Assembly: GCF_002105195.1 (NCBI RefSeq)
Contig: NZ_MUHU01000011.1
Coordinates: 1-64,000 of the forward strand
DNA from: Derxia lacustris
Lineage (GTDB): Bacteria > Pseudomonadota > Gammaproteobacteria > Burkholderiales > Burkholderiaceae_E
Direction of reading: 5' to 3'
DNA length: 64,000 nucleotides
Both the position numbers and the translations under genes were made by a program. Positions 1 to 10,533 of this stretch are shown piece after piece; the stretch's first letter is position 1, and every line of letters starts with the position of its first letter. Under the pieces are notes generated by a model. The model saw nothing but the letters and a program-made list of their open reading frames with translations, was not told the origin of the DNA and did not search any database.

Positions 1-1
1 G

Positions 2-478
2 ATGCGCGCGCATCACCGCGATGCCCAGGACCGGCCGCAGTTCTCCGATCCGGCGGCCGATCCCTCGTCGCATGCGCGCATCGTGTTCCAGCTGCCGCTG
101 GTGCCCGACATCACGCTGGTCGGCTTCAACCTGACCAAGCAGCAGGTGCAGGCCGAGGACTGGTGGTTCCTGCTCGCCGAGCATCCGACCGCGCCGCGCT
201 TCGGCCTCGACCTGTTCGATGCCGGCAATCCGCGCACCGGCGAGTTCGGCGTGCAGCGCAAGAACCTCGACTGGAACGACCTCACCGACGCCGCCGGCCG
301 GCTGATGCTCGACCGCTTCCTGTCGCCGCGTTCGCGCGCGCTGTCCATCACCGACGACCGTTCCACGCCCGCCACCTTCGCGTGGCAGACCAGCGCCGCC
401 AACGTCGCGCGCGCCCTGCTCCAGAACCCGGTTCGCGCGGCCTTCGACGCCCGCAAGCTGATCGACAAGATGGCCTGA
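2..478 (+). CDS. C-terminal part of a large protein of unknown function (truncated by window edge)
   Basis: The reading frame is open to the left edge, so the first ATG is probably internal and only the last ~158 residues are visible. They contain a conserved-looking core with the motifs PDITLVGFNL, WWFLLAEHP and PRFGLDLFD, followed by a polar tail ending DARKLIDKMA. No signal peptide, membrane segment or catalytic motif is visible. Only 27 bp separate its stop from the next gene, in the same orientation, so the two are almost certainly one operon. From memory, the EHPTxPRFGLD motif occurs at the C-terminus of large uncharacterised bacterial proteins, but I know of no assigned function and cannot run a search. 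Product unknown. Confidence 0.75.
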   Translation: MRAHHRDAQDRPQFSDPAADPSSHARIVFQLPLVPDITLVGFNLTKQQVQAEDWWFLLAEHPTAPRFGLDLFDAGNPRTGEFGVQRKNLDWNDLTDAAGRLMLDRFLSPRSRALSITDDRSTPATFAWQTSAANVARALLQNPVRAAFDARKLIDKMA

Positions 479-505
479 GCCGCCCGGCTCCCGAGGAGAC
501 CCGCC

Positions 506-3500
506 ATGCCCGATCTCGACCTGGCCGCCGCGCGCGGCCGTCCGCTGGCCGCGCCCGACGCCAACGACGCGCCCGGCGAGCTGCCCTTGCTGCTGCTGCC
601 GGTGCGCATCGAGACCCGCTACAGCGACGACCGCAAGGCGCTGCGGGTGCGGCTGTTTCCGGACGACATCCACATCGACACGCTGGAGCGCGGCCTGACC
701 GATGCCGAAGCCGGCGCCGGCCGCGACTGGTGGACCGCCGTCTGGCGCGCCGACGCCACCGGCACCGACGCGGCCTGGCGCGTGCTGGTCGATGCGGTCG
801 GCAAGCGCCGCGCGCGCTGGGTTGCGGTGGCGCTCACGCCGGCCAATCTGGCGGCGCGCGCCACCGAGGCCGCGCCGGTGTTTCCGGCCACCGCCGCCCA
901 GCTCGGCGCGCCGGCAATGGCGCGGCTGCTGCCCGACCGCTTCACCGTCACCGTGATCCAGGGCGGCCAGCGCATCAGCCAGACCGGCGCGCCGCTGCCG
1001 GCCGAACTGCCGGTCGGCATGTTCGCCAAGGACGGCCGGCCGATGAAGAAGGTGAACGGCGTGACCCTGGTGGAAGGCGCCGAATGGATCGCCGACTACG
1101 CCGTGGCCGAACAGCTCGGGCTGGCGCTGACGATTGCGCTGCCGGCGCCGGGCCAGCCGGTGGATCGGCTGCTGGCCGTGGGCGTGCGCGGCGCCGTCGC
1201 GCCCGGGCAGTCGCGCGCCGATCTGGCCGATCTGCTGCAAGCGCATGCCTGCTCGGACGGCCTGGCCTTTGTCGCGCCCGGCACGCCGACCAACAACACC
1301 AGCGAGGAGCGCGCCGGCTGGCAGCGCCGGCTCGATCCGCAGCCGCCGGCGCGCGATGGCTTCACGCCGGCGGCCGGCAGCAATGCCGCCACGCTCGCGG
1401 CGGCACTCGGCCTGCCGGCGGAGCTGTTCGCCAATCTCGATCTGGCCGAGGCGACCGAGCCGGCGCTCGCCGGTCAGGCCGCAACCGCGCTCTGGCCGGC
1501 CACCTGGGCCACCTTCCTCGACCGCATCACCACGGTGCAGAACGGCCGCGCCACGCTCACCGCCGGCGACCGCGAGAACGCGCGCCGCTTTGCGCGCGAC
1601 AACCTGCGCGGCCGCGGCCCGCTGCCCACGCTGCGCATCGGCCGCCAGCCCTACGGCCTGCTGCCGGTGTCCACGCTCAAGGCCGGCTTTGCGGCCAGCA
1701 ATCCCTTCGAGACGCGGCTGCTCGCGCTGCTGACCAAGCTGCGCGGCAAGTGGCTGGCGGCGGCGGCCGATCTGCCGCATCTGGGCCAGGGCGAGACCGA
1801 TACCGTGCTGCCCGAGCTGCTCGGCATGGCGCCGGCCTCGGTCGCGCTGCGGGTGCGCAGCGTGCTGTCGTCGCCGTTCGCCCAGCTCGCCAGCAAGGTC
1901 ACGGGCGGTTCGGCCAACGAGCTGGCGGTCGAGAACCTGATCGACGAGCTGATCTGGGAAGACCTGATCGCCAATGCCAGCCTGGTGCATCCGACCGGCT
2001 CGCTGTCGGCCAGCCGGCCGCTGTGGCTGGCGCTGGCCGATGCCGGGCGCGATGCCGCCGCGCTGCGCGCCATCGTCGCCGGCCAGACGCCGGAGATCAC
2101 CAGCGTGTTGCAGGCGCTGGTCGCGCTCGGCTGGCAGCGCGCCTCGGCCGAAGTGGCGCGCGCGAGCGGCGGCGGCCGGCTGATCGATGCCATCGGCGTG
2201 GCCACGCTGGTCGACGGCGCGGCGCGCGAGCGCGTGGCCGGGCTGGCGGCGCGCGCGCAACGCGCCGAGCGCATCGATGCGCAGGTGTTCTTCGGCGAGG
2301 CCGCCAGCATTGCCGCCACCGCGCCCGAGCTGCATGCGGTATCGCTGGAGGAAGTGCAGCCGGTCGCGGCGCTGCGCAGCGGCTTTGCCGACCTCGCGTT
2401 CAAGAGCAGCAATGCCGCCGCGCGCGCCGAATTCGGCAGCCGCGCCCTCACCGACTGGCTCGGCGCGAACGGCCGGCTGGCCGAGCTGCGCACCGCCATC
2501 GAAGCCTGGGCCGCGCAACTCGAAGCCGATGCCGCCAAGCCTGCTGACGCTTACCGCTACGACCACCGGCTGCTGGTCGCCGAGACGCTCGATTGCGCCT
2601 CGCACCGACTCGACGCCTGGCTGACGGCGCTGGTCGAATCGCGCCGGCGCAATCTCAAGCCGGTCGCCGAGACCGGCCTCGTCGTCGGCGCCTTCGGCTG
2701 GGTCGAGAACATCGTGCCGGCCCGGGCCAGCGCGCCCGACGGCGGCTATGTGCATGCGCCCAGCCCCGCCCATGCCGCCACCGCCGGCATCCTGCGCAGC
2801 GCCTATCTCACGCACAACAGCTCCAGGGCCGACACCGGCGCCTTCTCCATCGACCTGAGCAGCCAGCGCGTGCGGCGCGCCAGCTATCTGCTGGATGGCG
2901 TGCGCGGCGGCCAGACGCTGTCGGGCCTGCTCGGCTATGCGATCGAGCGGCGCATCCACGAGGCGGCGCTCGACCGCATCGTGCTGTCGCTGCGCACCAT
3001 CGCGCCGCTGCAACAGGGCCGGCTGACCGACCGGGGCCAGACCGTGCCGCGCGGCGACATCGAGGTGCTGGCGGCCAACAACGTGGTCGACGGCATCGAC
3101 CTGATCGAGAAATACCAGGGCAAGGTCGCCGGCTGGAACGCCGCCAAGGTGCTGCAGAAGATCAACCAGCGCCCGACCGAGAATCCCTATCTCGACGCCG
3201 CCTACCCGTGGCCGGCACTGAGCGCCGCCGAATGGGGCGCGGTGAAGAAGGCCATCGAGACCGCCGCCGCCGATCTGGATGCGGTCGCCGATCTGCTCAT
3301 GGCCGAGTCGGTGCATCAGCTGGCGCAGGGCAATGCGGCGCGCGCCGGCGCCGCGCTCGATGCGGCCAGCGGCGGCGACACCGCCGCGCCGCTGCCCGAC
3401 GTGGCCGCCTCGCGCATCGAGGGCGCGCCCATCACCCACCGGCTGCTCACGCTGCTGCCAGCCGCCGGCCCGAGCTGGAATGCGGCCCGCCCGCGCGCCA

Positions 3501-4927
3501 GGGCCGCGCCCGAGCTGGAGGCCTGGGCCGTCGCGCGCCTCGGCGATGCCGCCAGCGTGGCGGTCGCGCGGCGCGCCGACGCCAGCGTCATCACGCTCGC
3601 CGACAGCGGCTTCTGCGCCCTCGATCTGGTGCTCGAAGCCGGCAGCGTGCGGCTGCTGGAACAGCGCCTGCGCGCCGCCCTGGCCGGCGCCGGCTGGGAT
3701 GCGGACACGCCCTGGCTCGACCTGCCCGACGCCGATCTGCCGGCCGGCCAGCGCGCGATCGGCGATGTGGCCGAACTCGCCGCCACGCTGCGCTCGGTGC
3801 TGGCCAGCGCCCGGCCGCTCGCCGCCGACGATCTGGCCGCACCCGGCATGCCCGACAGCCGGCCGACCGACGCCACCGCGCTCGACGCTGCCTTCCAGCG
3901 CCTGAACAGCGCCATCGATGCGCTCGACCTGCGCGCCCAGTCGGTCGCTGCGCTGCTCGCCAATGCGCCGGTCGAGGCCGGGCCGCTGCGCGCCGCGCTC
4001 GAAGCGCTGGCCGCCTTCGGCATCTCGCTGCCCGACACGGCCGACGCCGGTCTGCCCAACGCGGCCCAGCTCGCGCTCACCGAGGCGGCGCGCCGCATCC
4101 AGCGCGGCGAGGCGGCGCTCACGCCCGGCCGGCCGCTGCGCGCCGACGACATCGAACGCGCGGCCGAGGCGGTGTTCGGCGATGGCTTCCGGCTGCCGGT
4201 CGCGCTCGCCGCGCCGGCCGCGCCCGACGGCTGGCAGGCGGCCTTCGCGCCCGGCGCCGTCACGGCCGGCGATGCCGCGCTGCGGCGCTATCTGGCCGAC
4301 GCCGCCTCGGTGCGCGACGGCGCCCGGCGCCAGCTCGAAGCGCTGATGCTCGGCGACACGCTCGGCCTGCCGGCCAGCCTCGCGCTGGCGCAACTGGCCG
4401 CGCCCGGCCGCATCACGGCCGACTGGTGGGTCGGCGACCGCATGCCGCCCACCGCCGAGACGCCCGACGCCGCAACCGTCAGCATCGTGGCCGAGCTACC
4501 GGCCGGCTACGACCCGGCCGCGAGCGCCGCCGGGCTGCTCCTCGATCACTGGGTCGATCAGCTGCCGGTGCGCGGCAAGACCGGCGCCGACGCCGACGCC
4601 GCCGTCGCCACCCGCGTGACCACCGGCATCGCCTTCGAAGGCCAGGCCGCCAGCGCGCGCGCGCCGCAAAGCCTGCTGCTCGGCATCTCGCCCGACGGCG
4701 GCCGCTGGACCACCGCGCGCCTCAACGCGCTGCTGGAGGAGACGCTGGAGCTGGCGCGCATCCGCCTCGTCACGCTGGAGCGCACCAACGGCGCGGCGCG
4801 GGTGCTGCCGGCGCTCTACGCATCGAGCTGGTCGCTGCAAGGCGAAAGCGCCTTCGACCTGCGCTACGTGGCCGAAAAGATCGCCGACCTCGGCGCCATC
4901 GCCCAGTTCGTCAAGGAAGCGCCATGA
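506..4927 (+). CDS. 1473-residue protein of unknown function, middle gene of the left-edge operon
   Basis: I do not recognise a function. The start is supported by GAGGAG eight bases upstream of the ATG. The protein is rich in Ala, Leu and Asp and has no signal peptide or membrane segment. Conserved-looking blocks are LPVRIETRY (about residue 32), FPDDIHIDT (about 52), FVAPGTPTNNT (about 254), IGRQPYGLLPV (about 378), and LDGVRGGQTLSGLLGY followed by AIERRIHE (about 797-820). The end is a compact block, SSWSLQGESAFDLRY. The even spread of motifs over about 1470 residues suggests a multidomain soluble or structural protein. Its stop overlaps the ATG of a 17-codon ORF (ATGA). The three genes look co-translated and are probably subunits of one assembly; that is inference. 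Confidence 0.8.
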   Translation: MPDLDLAAARGRPLAAPDANDAPGELPLLLLPVRIETRYSDDRKALRVRLFPDDIHIDTLERGLTDAEAGAGRDWWTAVWRADATGTDAAWRVLVDAVGKRRARWVAVALTPANLAARATEAAPVFPATAAQLGAPAMARLLPDRFTVTVIQGGQRISQTGAPLPAELPVGMFAKDGRPMKKVNGVTLVEGAEWIADYAVAEQLGLALTIALPAPGQPVDRLLAVGVRGAVAPGQSRADLADLLQAHACSDGLAFVAPGTPTNNTSEERAGWQRRLDPQPPARDGFTPAAGSNAATLAAALGLPAELFANLDLAEATEPALAGQAATALWPATWATFLDRITTVQNGRATLTAGDRENARRFARDNLRGRGPLPTLRIGRQPYGLLPVSTLKAGFAASNPFETRLLALLTKLRGKWLAAAADLPHLGQGETDTVLPELLGMAPASVALRVRSVLSSPFAQLASKVTGGSANELAVENLIDELIWEDLIANASLVHPTGSLSASRPLWLALADAGRDAAALRAIVAGQTPEITSVLQALVALGWQRASAEVARASGGGRLIDAIGVATLVDGAARERVAGLAARAQRAERIDAQVFFGEAASIAATAPELHAVSLEEVQPVAALRSGFADLAFKSSNAAARAEFGSRALTDWLGANGRLAELRTAIEAWAAQLEADAAKPADAYRYDHRLLVAETLDCASHRLDAWLTALVESRRRNLKPVAETGLVVGAFGWVENIVPARASAPDGGYVHAPSPAHAATAGILRSAYLTHNSSRADTGAFSIDLSSQRVRRASYLLDGVRGGQTLSGLLGYAIERRIHEAALDRIVLSLRTIAPLQQGRLTDRGQTVPRGDIEVLAANNVVDGIDLIEKYQGKVAGWNAAKVLQKINQRPTENPYLDAAYPWPALSAAEWGAVKKAIETAAADLDAVADLLMAESVHQLAQGNAARAGAALDAASGGDTAAPLPDVAASRIEGAPITHRLLTLLPAAGPSWNAARPRARAAPELEAWAVARLGDAASVAVARRADASVITLADSGFCALDLVLEAGSVRLLEQRLRAALAGAGWDADTPWLDLPDADLPAGQRAIGDVAELAATLRSVLASARPLAADDLAAPGMPDSRPTDATALDAAFQRLNSAIDALDLRAQSVAALLANAPVEAGPLRAALEALAAFGISLPDTADAGLPNAAQLALTEAARRIQRGEAALTPGRPLRADDIERAAEAVFGDGFRLPVALAAPAAPDGWQAAFAPGAVTAGDAALRRYLADAASVRDGARRQLEALMLGDTLGLPASLALAQLAAPGRITADWWVGDRMPPTAETPDAATVSIVAELPAGYDPAASAAGLLLDHWVDQLPVRGKTGADADAAVATRVTTGIAFEGQAASARAPQSLLLGISPDGGRWTTARLNALLEETLELARIRLVTLERTNGAARVLPALYASSWSLQGESAFDLRYVAEKIADLGAIAQFVKEAP

Positions 4928-4977
4928 GCCGCGCCGTCCGCGTCCCGACCCAATCCGCACCGGAGCTGCCGTCATGA
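4924..4977 (+). CDS. 17-codon coupling micro-ORF between the two large unknown genes
   Basis: Starts with ATG at 4924 inside the ATGA that ends the 1473-residue gene. It stops with the TGA at 4975-4977, which overlaps the ATG (4974) of the next gene. It encodes MSRAVRVPTQSAPELPS. Both junctions are 4-bp ATGA overlaps, so ribosomes could pass through all three frames without dissociating. It may be translated only to couple the flanking genes, be a leader peptide, or be fortuitous; the downstream gene also has its own GGAG nine bases ahead of its ATG. Confidence 0.4.
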   Translation: MSRAVRVPTQSAPELPS

Positions 4978-6779
4978 GCGACACCGTCAATGTCATCGCC
5001 AACCGGCCGATCCTGGCCGAGCTGAGGTTTGCGCTGCTCGAACCGCCGGCCTGGACCCGGCTCGAGCCGGTCTCGGTCACCGGCGATCCGGCGCCCGGGC
5101 TGGCCATGAGCACGCTGGATCCGCTCTGGGCGCTGGGCCGGCAATGGCAGTTCGGCGAGTTCGCCGGCGAGGACGCCGGCACGCCGCTCGGCGTGAACGT
5201 GCTGGCCACCGCCCAGCTGCTCAGCGGCTGGCGCCCGGGCGACCTCGGCGCCAACCCGGTGCTCGACGGCGCGCTGCCGCTCGGCAACAACCAGCCGCTG
5301 GAGCCGGCGGTCGAAGCCGAACCGCCGGCGCCACAAGGCCCGGGCTGGCGGCTGCTGGCCGAGGCCGGCCATGTGCTGCTGCGCGCGCTGGCCGAAGCCG
5401 ATTTCGACGCCAGCGCGCTCGCCGCGAGCTTTCCGCTGCCGGTCGATGCGCCCGCGCCGGCCGGCGTGCGCGAGACCGAATGGCCGCGTCCGCGCCTGTG
5501 GCGCACGCTCGCGCGCGGTGTGCCCGATGCCGAAGCCGTGGCCGCGTCGCTGGAAGCGGCGGGCTATGGCACCGCCGGTCCGGCGCCCGATCCGGCCGAT
5601 GCGGCGGCGGTCGCGGCCGCAGCAGCCGCCCTGCCCGCGCCGCCCGACTGGCTCGCCGCCGCACCCGACGCGGCCAAGCTCGCCGCCGCCGATTGGCTCG
5701 CCTGGTATCGCGCCCAGGTCGCGCCGCGCCCGGCCGGCGCCACGCCCAGCTGGATCGACGAGCGGCTCGAATACCGCTTTGCCGTGCGCGCCGGCGGCGA
5801 GGCCAGGCATCAGGTGCTGGTCGCGCCGCTGCATGACGGCGGCCTGGTCGACTGGTCGAGCTTCGACCTGGCGCGCGGCCTGCGCATGCCGCTCGGCGAC
5901 GCCGCCCCGCCCGACAGCACGCAGGCGGTCGAAGTCGATGTGCTCGCCTCGCCGCTGCGCTTTGGCGGCATGCCGTCCGACCGGCTCTGGCAGTTCGAGG
6001 ACGGCAGCGTCAACCTCGGCCAGCTCGAAACCCAGCGCCACGACCTCGCGCGGCTGTGCTTCACCGAGTTCGCGATGGTCTACAGCAGCGACTGGTTCGC
6101 CGTGCCGGTCGACGTGCCGGCCGGCAGCTTCACCACCGTGCGCAAGCTCAGCTACACCACCACCTTCGGCGAAACCATCGTCGTGCCGCCCGCCGACGAC
6201 CGCACGCGCGGCGGCCGCTTCCGGCTGTTCGAACTCAGCATCGCCGGCACCGATGCCACCGTCGACGGCCTGCTCGTGCCTCCGACCGCGCGCGGCACCC
6301 TCGAAGGCCGCCCGCTCGAAGACGTGCTCATCCTGCGCGACGAAGCCGCCAACATGGCCTGGGCCGTCGAGCGCAGCGTGCAAGGCCCGAGCGGCGATCC
6401 GCGCAACCGCGCCGACGAAGTGCCCGACGCGCCGCCCGTGCCCGAGCGCCTCGCCGGCACCGATCTGCAATACCTGTTCGCCAGCAGCGTGCCGCACCAC
6501 TGGATTCCGCTGGTGCCGGTGGCGGGCGGCGCCGCCGGCGGCTTTGCGCTGCGCAAGGGCACGACCGGCGACAGCGACGACAGCCGCGGCGCCCTGCTCG
6601 CCGCCACGCCCTTCGACCTCAAGGACGAGGAAGTCGTGCGCGAAGGCGTGCGGGTGCGGCGCGTGCCGGCACTCGCGCGCGGCCCGCTCGGCGAGCGGCT
6701 GCGCTGGATTGCGCGGCGGGTGAGCGTGGGGCGTGGCGAGGGCAACAGCGGGTTGCGGTTTGATGAGGCGGAGGGGTGA
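4974..6779 (+). CDS. 601-residue protein of unknown function, last gene of the left-edge operon
   Basis: Unknown function. GGAG upstream and an ATGA overlap with the micro-ORF support the start. The N-terminus carries RFALLEPPAWTRLEP and then a striking motif, LDPLWALGRQWQFGEF followed by AGEDAGTP (about residues 44-67). Similar motifs occur, as far as I recall, only in uncharacterised proteins. Later blocks include WLAWYRAQV (about 240), SDRLWQFEDGSVNLG (about 336) and FTEFAMVYSSDWF (about 362), and VPHHWIPLVPV (about 507). No signal peptide or membrane helix is visible. The last 30 residues are basic (LRWIARRVSVGRGEG). It is the last gene before the accessory segment at 6780, so the operon ends here. 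Confidence 0.8.
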   Translation: MSDTVNVIANRPILAELRFALLEPPAWTRLEPVSVTGDPAPGLAMSTLDPLWALGRQWQFGEFAGEDAGTPLGVNVLATAQLLSGWRPGDLGANPVLDGALPLGNNQPLEPAVEAEPPAPQGPGWRLLAEAGHVLLRALAEADFDASALAASFPLPVDAPAPAGVRETEWPRPRLWRTLARGVPDAEAVAASLEAAGYGTAGPAPDPADAAAVAAAAAALPAPPDWLAAAPDAAKLAAADWLAWYRAQVAPRPAGATPSWIDERLEYRFAVRAGGEARHQVLVAPLHDGGLVDWSSFDLARGLRMPLGDAAPPDSTQAVEVDVLASPLRFGGMPSDRLWQFEDGSVNLGQLETQRHDLARLCFTEFAMVYSSDWFAVPVDVPAGSFTTVRKLSYTTTFGETIVVPPADDRTRGGRFRLFELSIAGTDATVDGLLVPPTARGTLEGRPLEDVLILRDEAANMAWAVERSVQGPSGDPRNRADEVPDAPPVPERLAGTDLQYLFASSVPHHWIPLVPVAGGAAGGFALRKGTTGDSDDSRGALLAATPFDLKDEEVVREGVRVRRVPALARGPLGERLRWIARRVSVGRGEGNSGLRFDEAEG

Positions 6780-6794
6780 AACCCGGGTCTGATC

Positions 6795-6811
6795 GCAATT
6801 GCTGCAATTGC
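6795..6811. repeat. Two copies of the palindrome GCAATTGC
   Basis: GCAATTGC occurs at 6795-6802 and 6804-6811, immediately after the unknown operon and next to the terminator hairpin. This short AT-rich patch stands out from its surroundings. No function can be assigned; it may mark the edge of the accessory segment. Confidence 0.35.
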
Positions 6812-6841
6812 AATTACGATTCCCGCGCCACAAAGAGCAAA

Positions 6842-6873
6842 AAGGGCGATTCGATTTGCGTCGAATCGCCCTT
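6842..6873 (-). terminator. Rho-independent terminator for the small orphan gene
   Basis: A perfect 13-bp inverted repeat (AAGGGCGATTCGA, 6-base loop, complement) is followed on the minus strand by TTTTTGCTCTTT. The T-rich side identifies it as the terminator of the minus-strand gene ending at 6935. The stem may also stop read-through from the plus-strand operon ending at 6779, although that side has no T-run. Confidence 0.75.
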
Positions 6874-6934
6874 CTGCATTCTGGTGGGTACCTTGGGAAG
6901 CACCACACCAATCCAGGTTCCGAAGGGAGGTCAC

Positions 6935-7201
6935 CTAGCCGCCCTTATGAAAACAGTCTCCCAGAGCTTCAATACCCTTCGTTTTAATTGCCAAGATCAT
7001 GGTGTATCGGCTCCCGTAGTTGTACCTACCCTTGTGAACAATTACGTCAACCTCGCCAGTTCTTTTCGTTGGAAGTACAAGGTAGTCAGCCAATCTGATC
7101 GCCGCATCAATTTCTTCGTTCAATGTGAGCTTCAAAGCCCCCGAGCTTTCACCAAGACGAACAGCGAATTGGTACAAGTACTTCATATCGTCGGCGTGCA
7201 T
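6935..7201 (-). CDS. Small orphan protein (88 aa), unknown function
   Basis: I do not recognise this protein. It is soluble and mixed in charge, begins MHADDMKYLYQFAVRLGES and has a central EVDVIVHKGRYNYGSRY segment. The start is supported by AAAGGAA a few bases upstream; an internal Met at residue 6 is an alternative. A strong terminator (6842-6873) follows in the right orientation. Base composition is clearly lower in GC than the flanking core genes, and it lies in a segment with a transposase remnant next to a tRNA gene, so horizontal acquisition is likely. Two direct repeats sit just upstream of its ribosome site. Confidence 0.55.
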   Translation of the reverse strand: MHADDMKYLYQFAVRLGESSGALKLTLNEEIDAAIRLADYLVLPTKRTGEVDVIVHKGRYNYGSRYTMILAIKTKGIEALGDCFHKGG

Positions 7202-7212
7202 GTGTTCCTTTC

Positions 7213-7237
7213 ATGGATGCATCCGAGATGGATGCAT
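7213..7237 (-). promoter_or_regulatory. Tandem ATGGATGCAT repeats upstream of the orphan gene
   Basis: The 10-mer ATGGATGCAT occurs at 7213-7222 and 7228-7237, spaced by 15 bp. The first copy lies within the palindrome GGATGCATCC (7215-7224). The repeats are immediately upstream of the ribosome site of the 88-residue gene, a position suited to an operator or an RNA structure. Function is inferred from position only. Confidence 0.3.
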
Positions 7238-7273
7238 GCACAGAACCATATCCCGGCCGCACTAAAAACCTGC

Positions 7274-7609
7274 TTAGGCGAGATTTCGCACTTCGCGTAC
7301 CCAGGACAGCGATCTCACGCCGTGCAGTGGATCATCGGAACGGCATTTGTCGTCGACGCTGGCGGCACTGGCAGTAACGCCATGCACCATGGCCGATTCG
7401 GTATCGATGCCGATATGGGCCTTCATGCAGAAGTACCACTGCAGGCCTTTCTCAGCCCGCAGAATCGCAGGGTTGCGGCATCGAAAGATTGCGTCGTCGA
7501 TCAGGCTCAGTTCCACAAAGCGGCGCATAGGCTCGCTTTCGCGCAACTCGTCTTGCATTGCCAGATCGGACAGCGCGAACCATTGCCGCATGAAATAGAT
7601 GGGCAGCAT
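7274..7609 (-). pseudogene. Degenerate IS5-family transposase remnant
   Basis: The minus-strand translation MLPIYFMRQWFALSD and then ELSLIDDAI match the N-terminal part of IS5-type transposases. After a break it resumes with KGLQWYFCMKAHIGIDTES and MVHGVTASAASVDD, which match the region after the first catalytic Asp. The roughly 85-90 residues normally between these blocks, including the first DDE aspartate, are missing, and homology ends before the remaining catalytic residues. The frame continues upstream into sequence that is not transposase-like. I see no terminal inverted repeats. It is a decayed, immobile insertion. Confidence 0.75.
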
Positions 7610-7826
7610 CATTCGAGCATCCGTCGCGCGGATTGATCTTCGGATCGCAGGGCTTACCGGTCGGGGAGATCGGCAGGCGCTACAAGACACAAGGCAAGCG
7701 GGCCATGCCGCCAGCGCAAGTAATGGATTTTGTGGGAAATATGGGATGACGATTTGGGACACCAGTCCCAAACCGCGAACCCTAGACGCGCAAATGCCTG
7801 ACGAATCAGGCATTTGGCTTACTGAA

Positions 7827-7905
<79 letters not shown>

Positions 7906-7926
7906 GGCTATTTCAATTCTGCCGCA

Positions 7927-7964
7927 GGAAACCGCTCATGCCATTTGCAGCAATCGCGGTTTCC
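7927..7964 (-). terminator. Inverted repeat between rpoD and tRNA-Ile
   Basis: GGAAACCGC (7927-7935) and its exact complement (7956-7964) form a 9-bp stem with a 20-base loop just after the rpoD stop. No T-run follows. It could end rpoD transcription or separate it from processing of the downstream tRNA. Confidence 0.4.
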
Positions 7965-7969
7965 GTCGA

Positions 7970-10375
<2,406 letters not shown>

Positions 10376-10507
10376 GGATCGCTGAGTTATCCAGAGCACG
10401 ACGCGGGTGGCGCCGTGGCAAAGCCCGTGCAAACCAACTTGCCGCCGGTGTCTTCGGGCTCGACAGACGCGAGCGGCGGGCGCAAGTCCTTGAATGGAAA
10501 ACCAATT

Positions 10508-10533
10508 ATTGTAGCAAACGCGCCACTTTCAAG
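10508..10533 (-). promoter_or_regulatory. Putative rpoD promoter (extended -10)
   Basis: On the minus strand TGCTACAAT (10508-10516) is a good extended -10 element about 130 bp before rpoD. CTTGAAA lies 13 bp further upstream; that spacing is too short for a standard sigma-70 -35 but allows activation in other modes. It overlaps the 3' end of dnaG, giving rpoD independent expression. Confidence 0.45.

Noticed and set aside
4911-6911. 666-residue open frame antisense to the third unknown gene
   Set aside because: Long antisense frames are expected at this GC content; the translation is low-complexity (Arg/Ala/Gly/His-rich), has no ribosome site, and the sense gene has coherent motifs.
6776-7636. 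286-residue plus-strand frame across the accessory segment
   Set aside because: It runs through the terminator hairpin, antisense to both the orphan gene and the IS5 remnant. The translation has no protein-like pattern.
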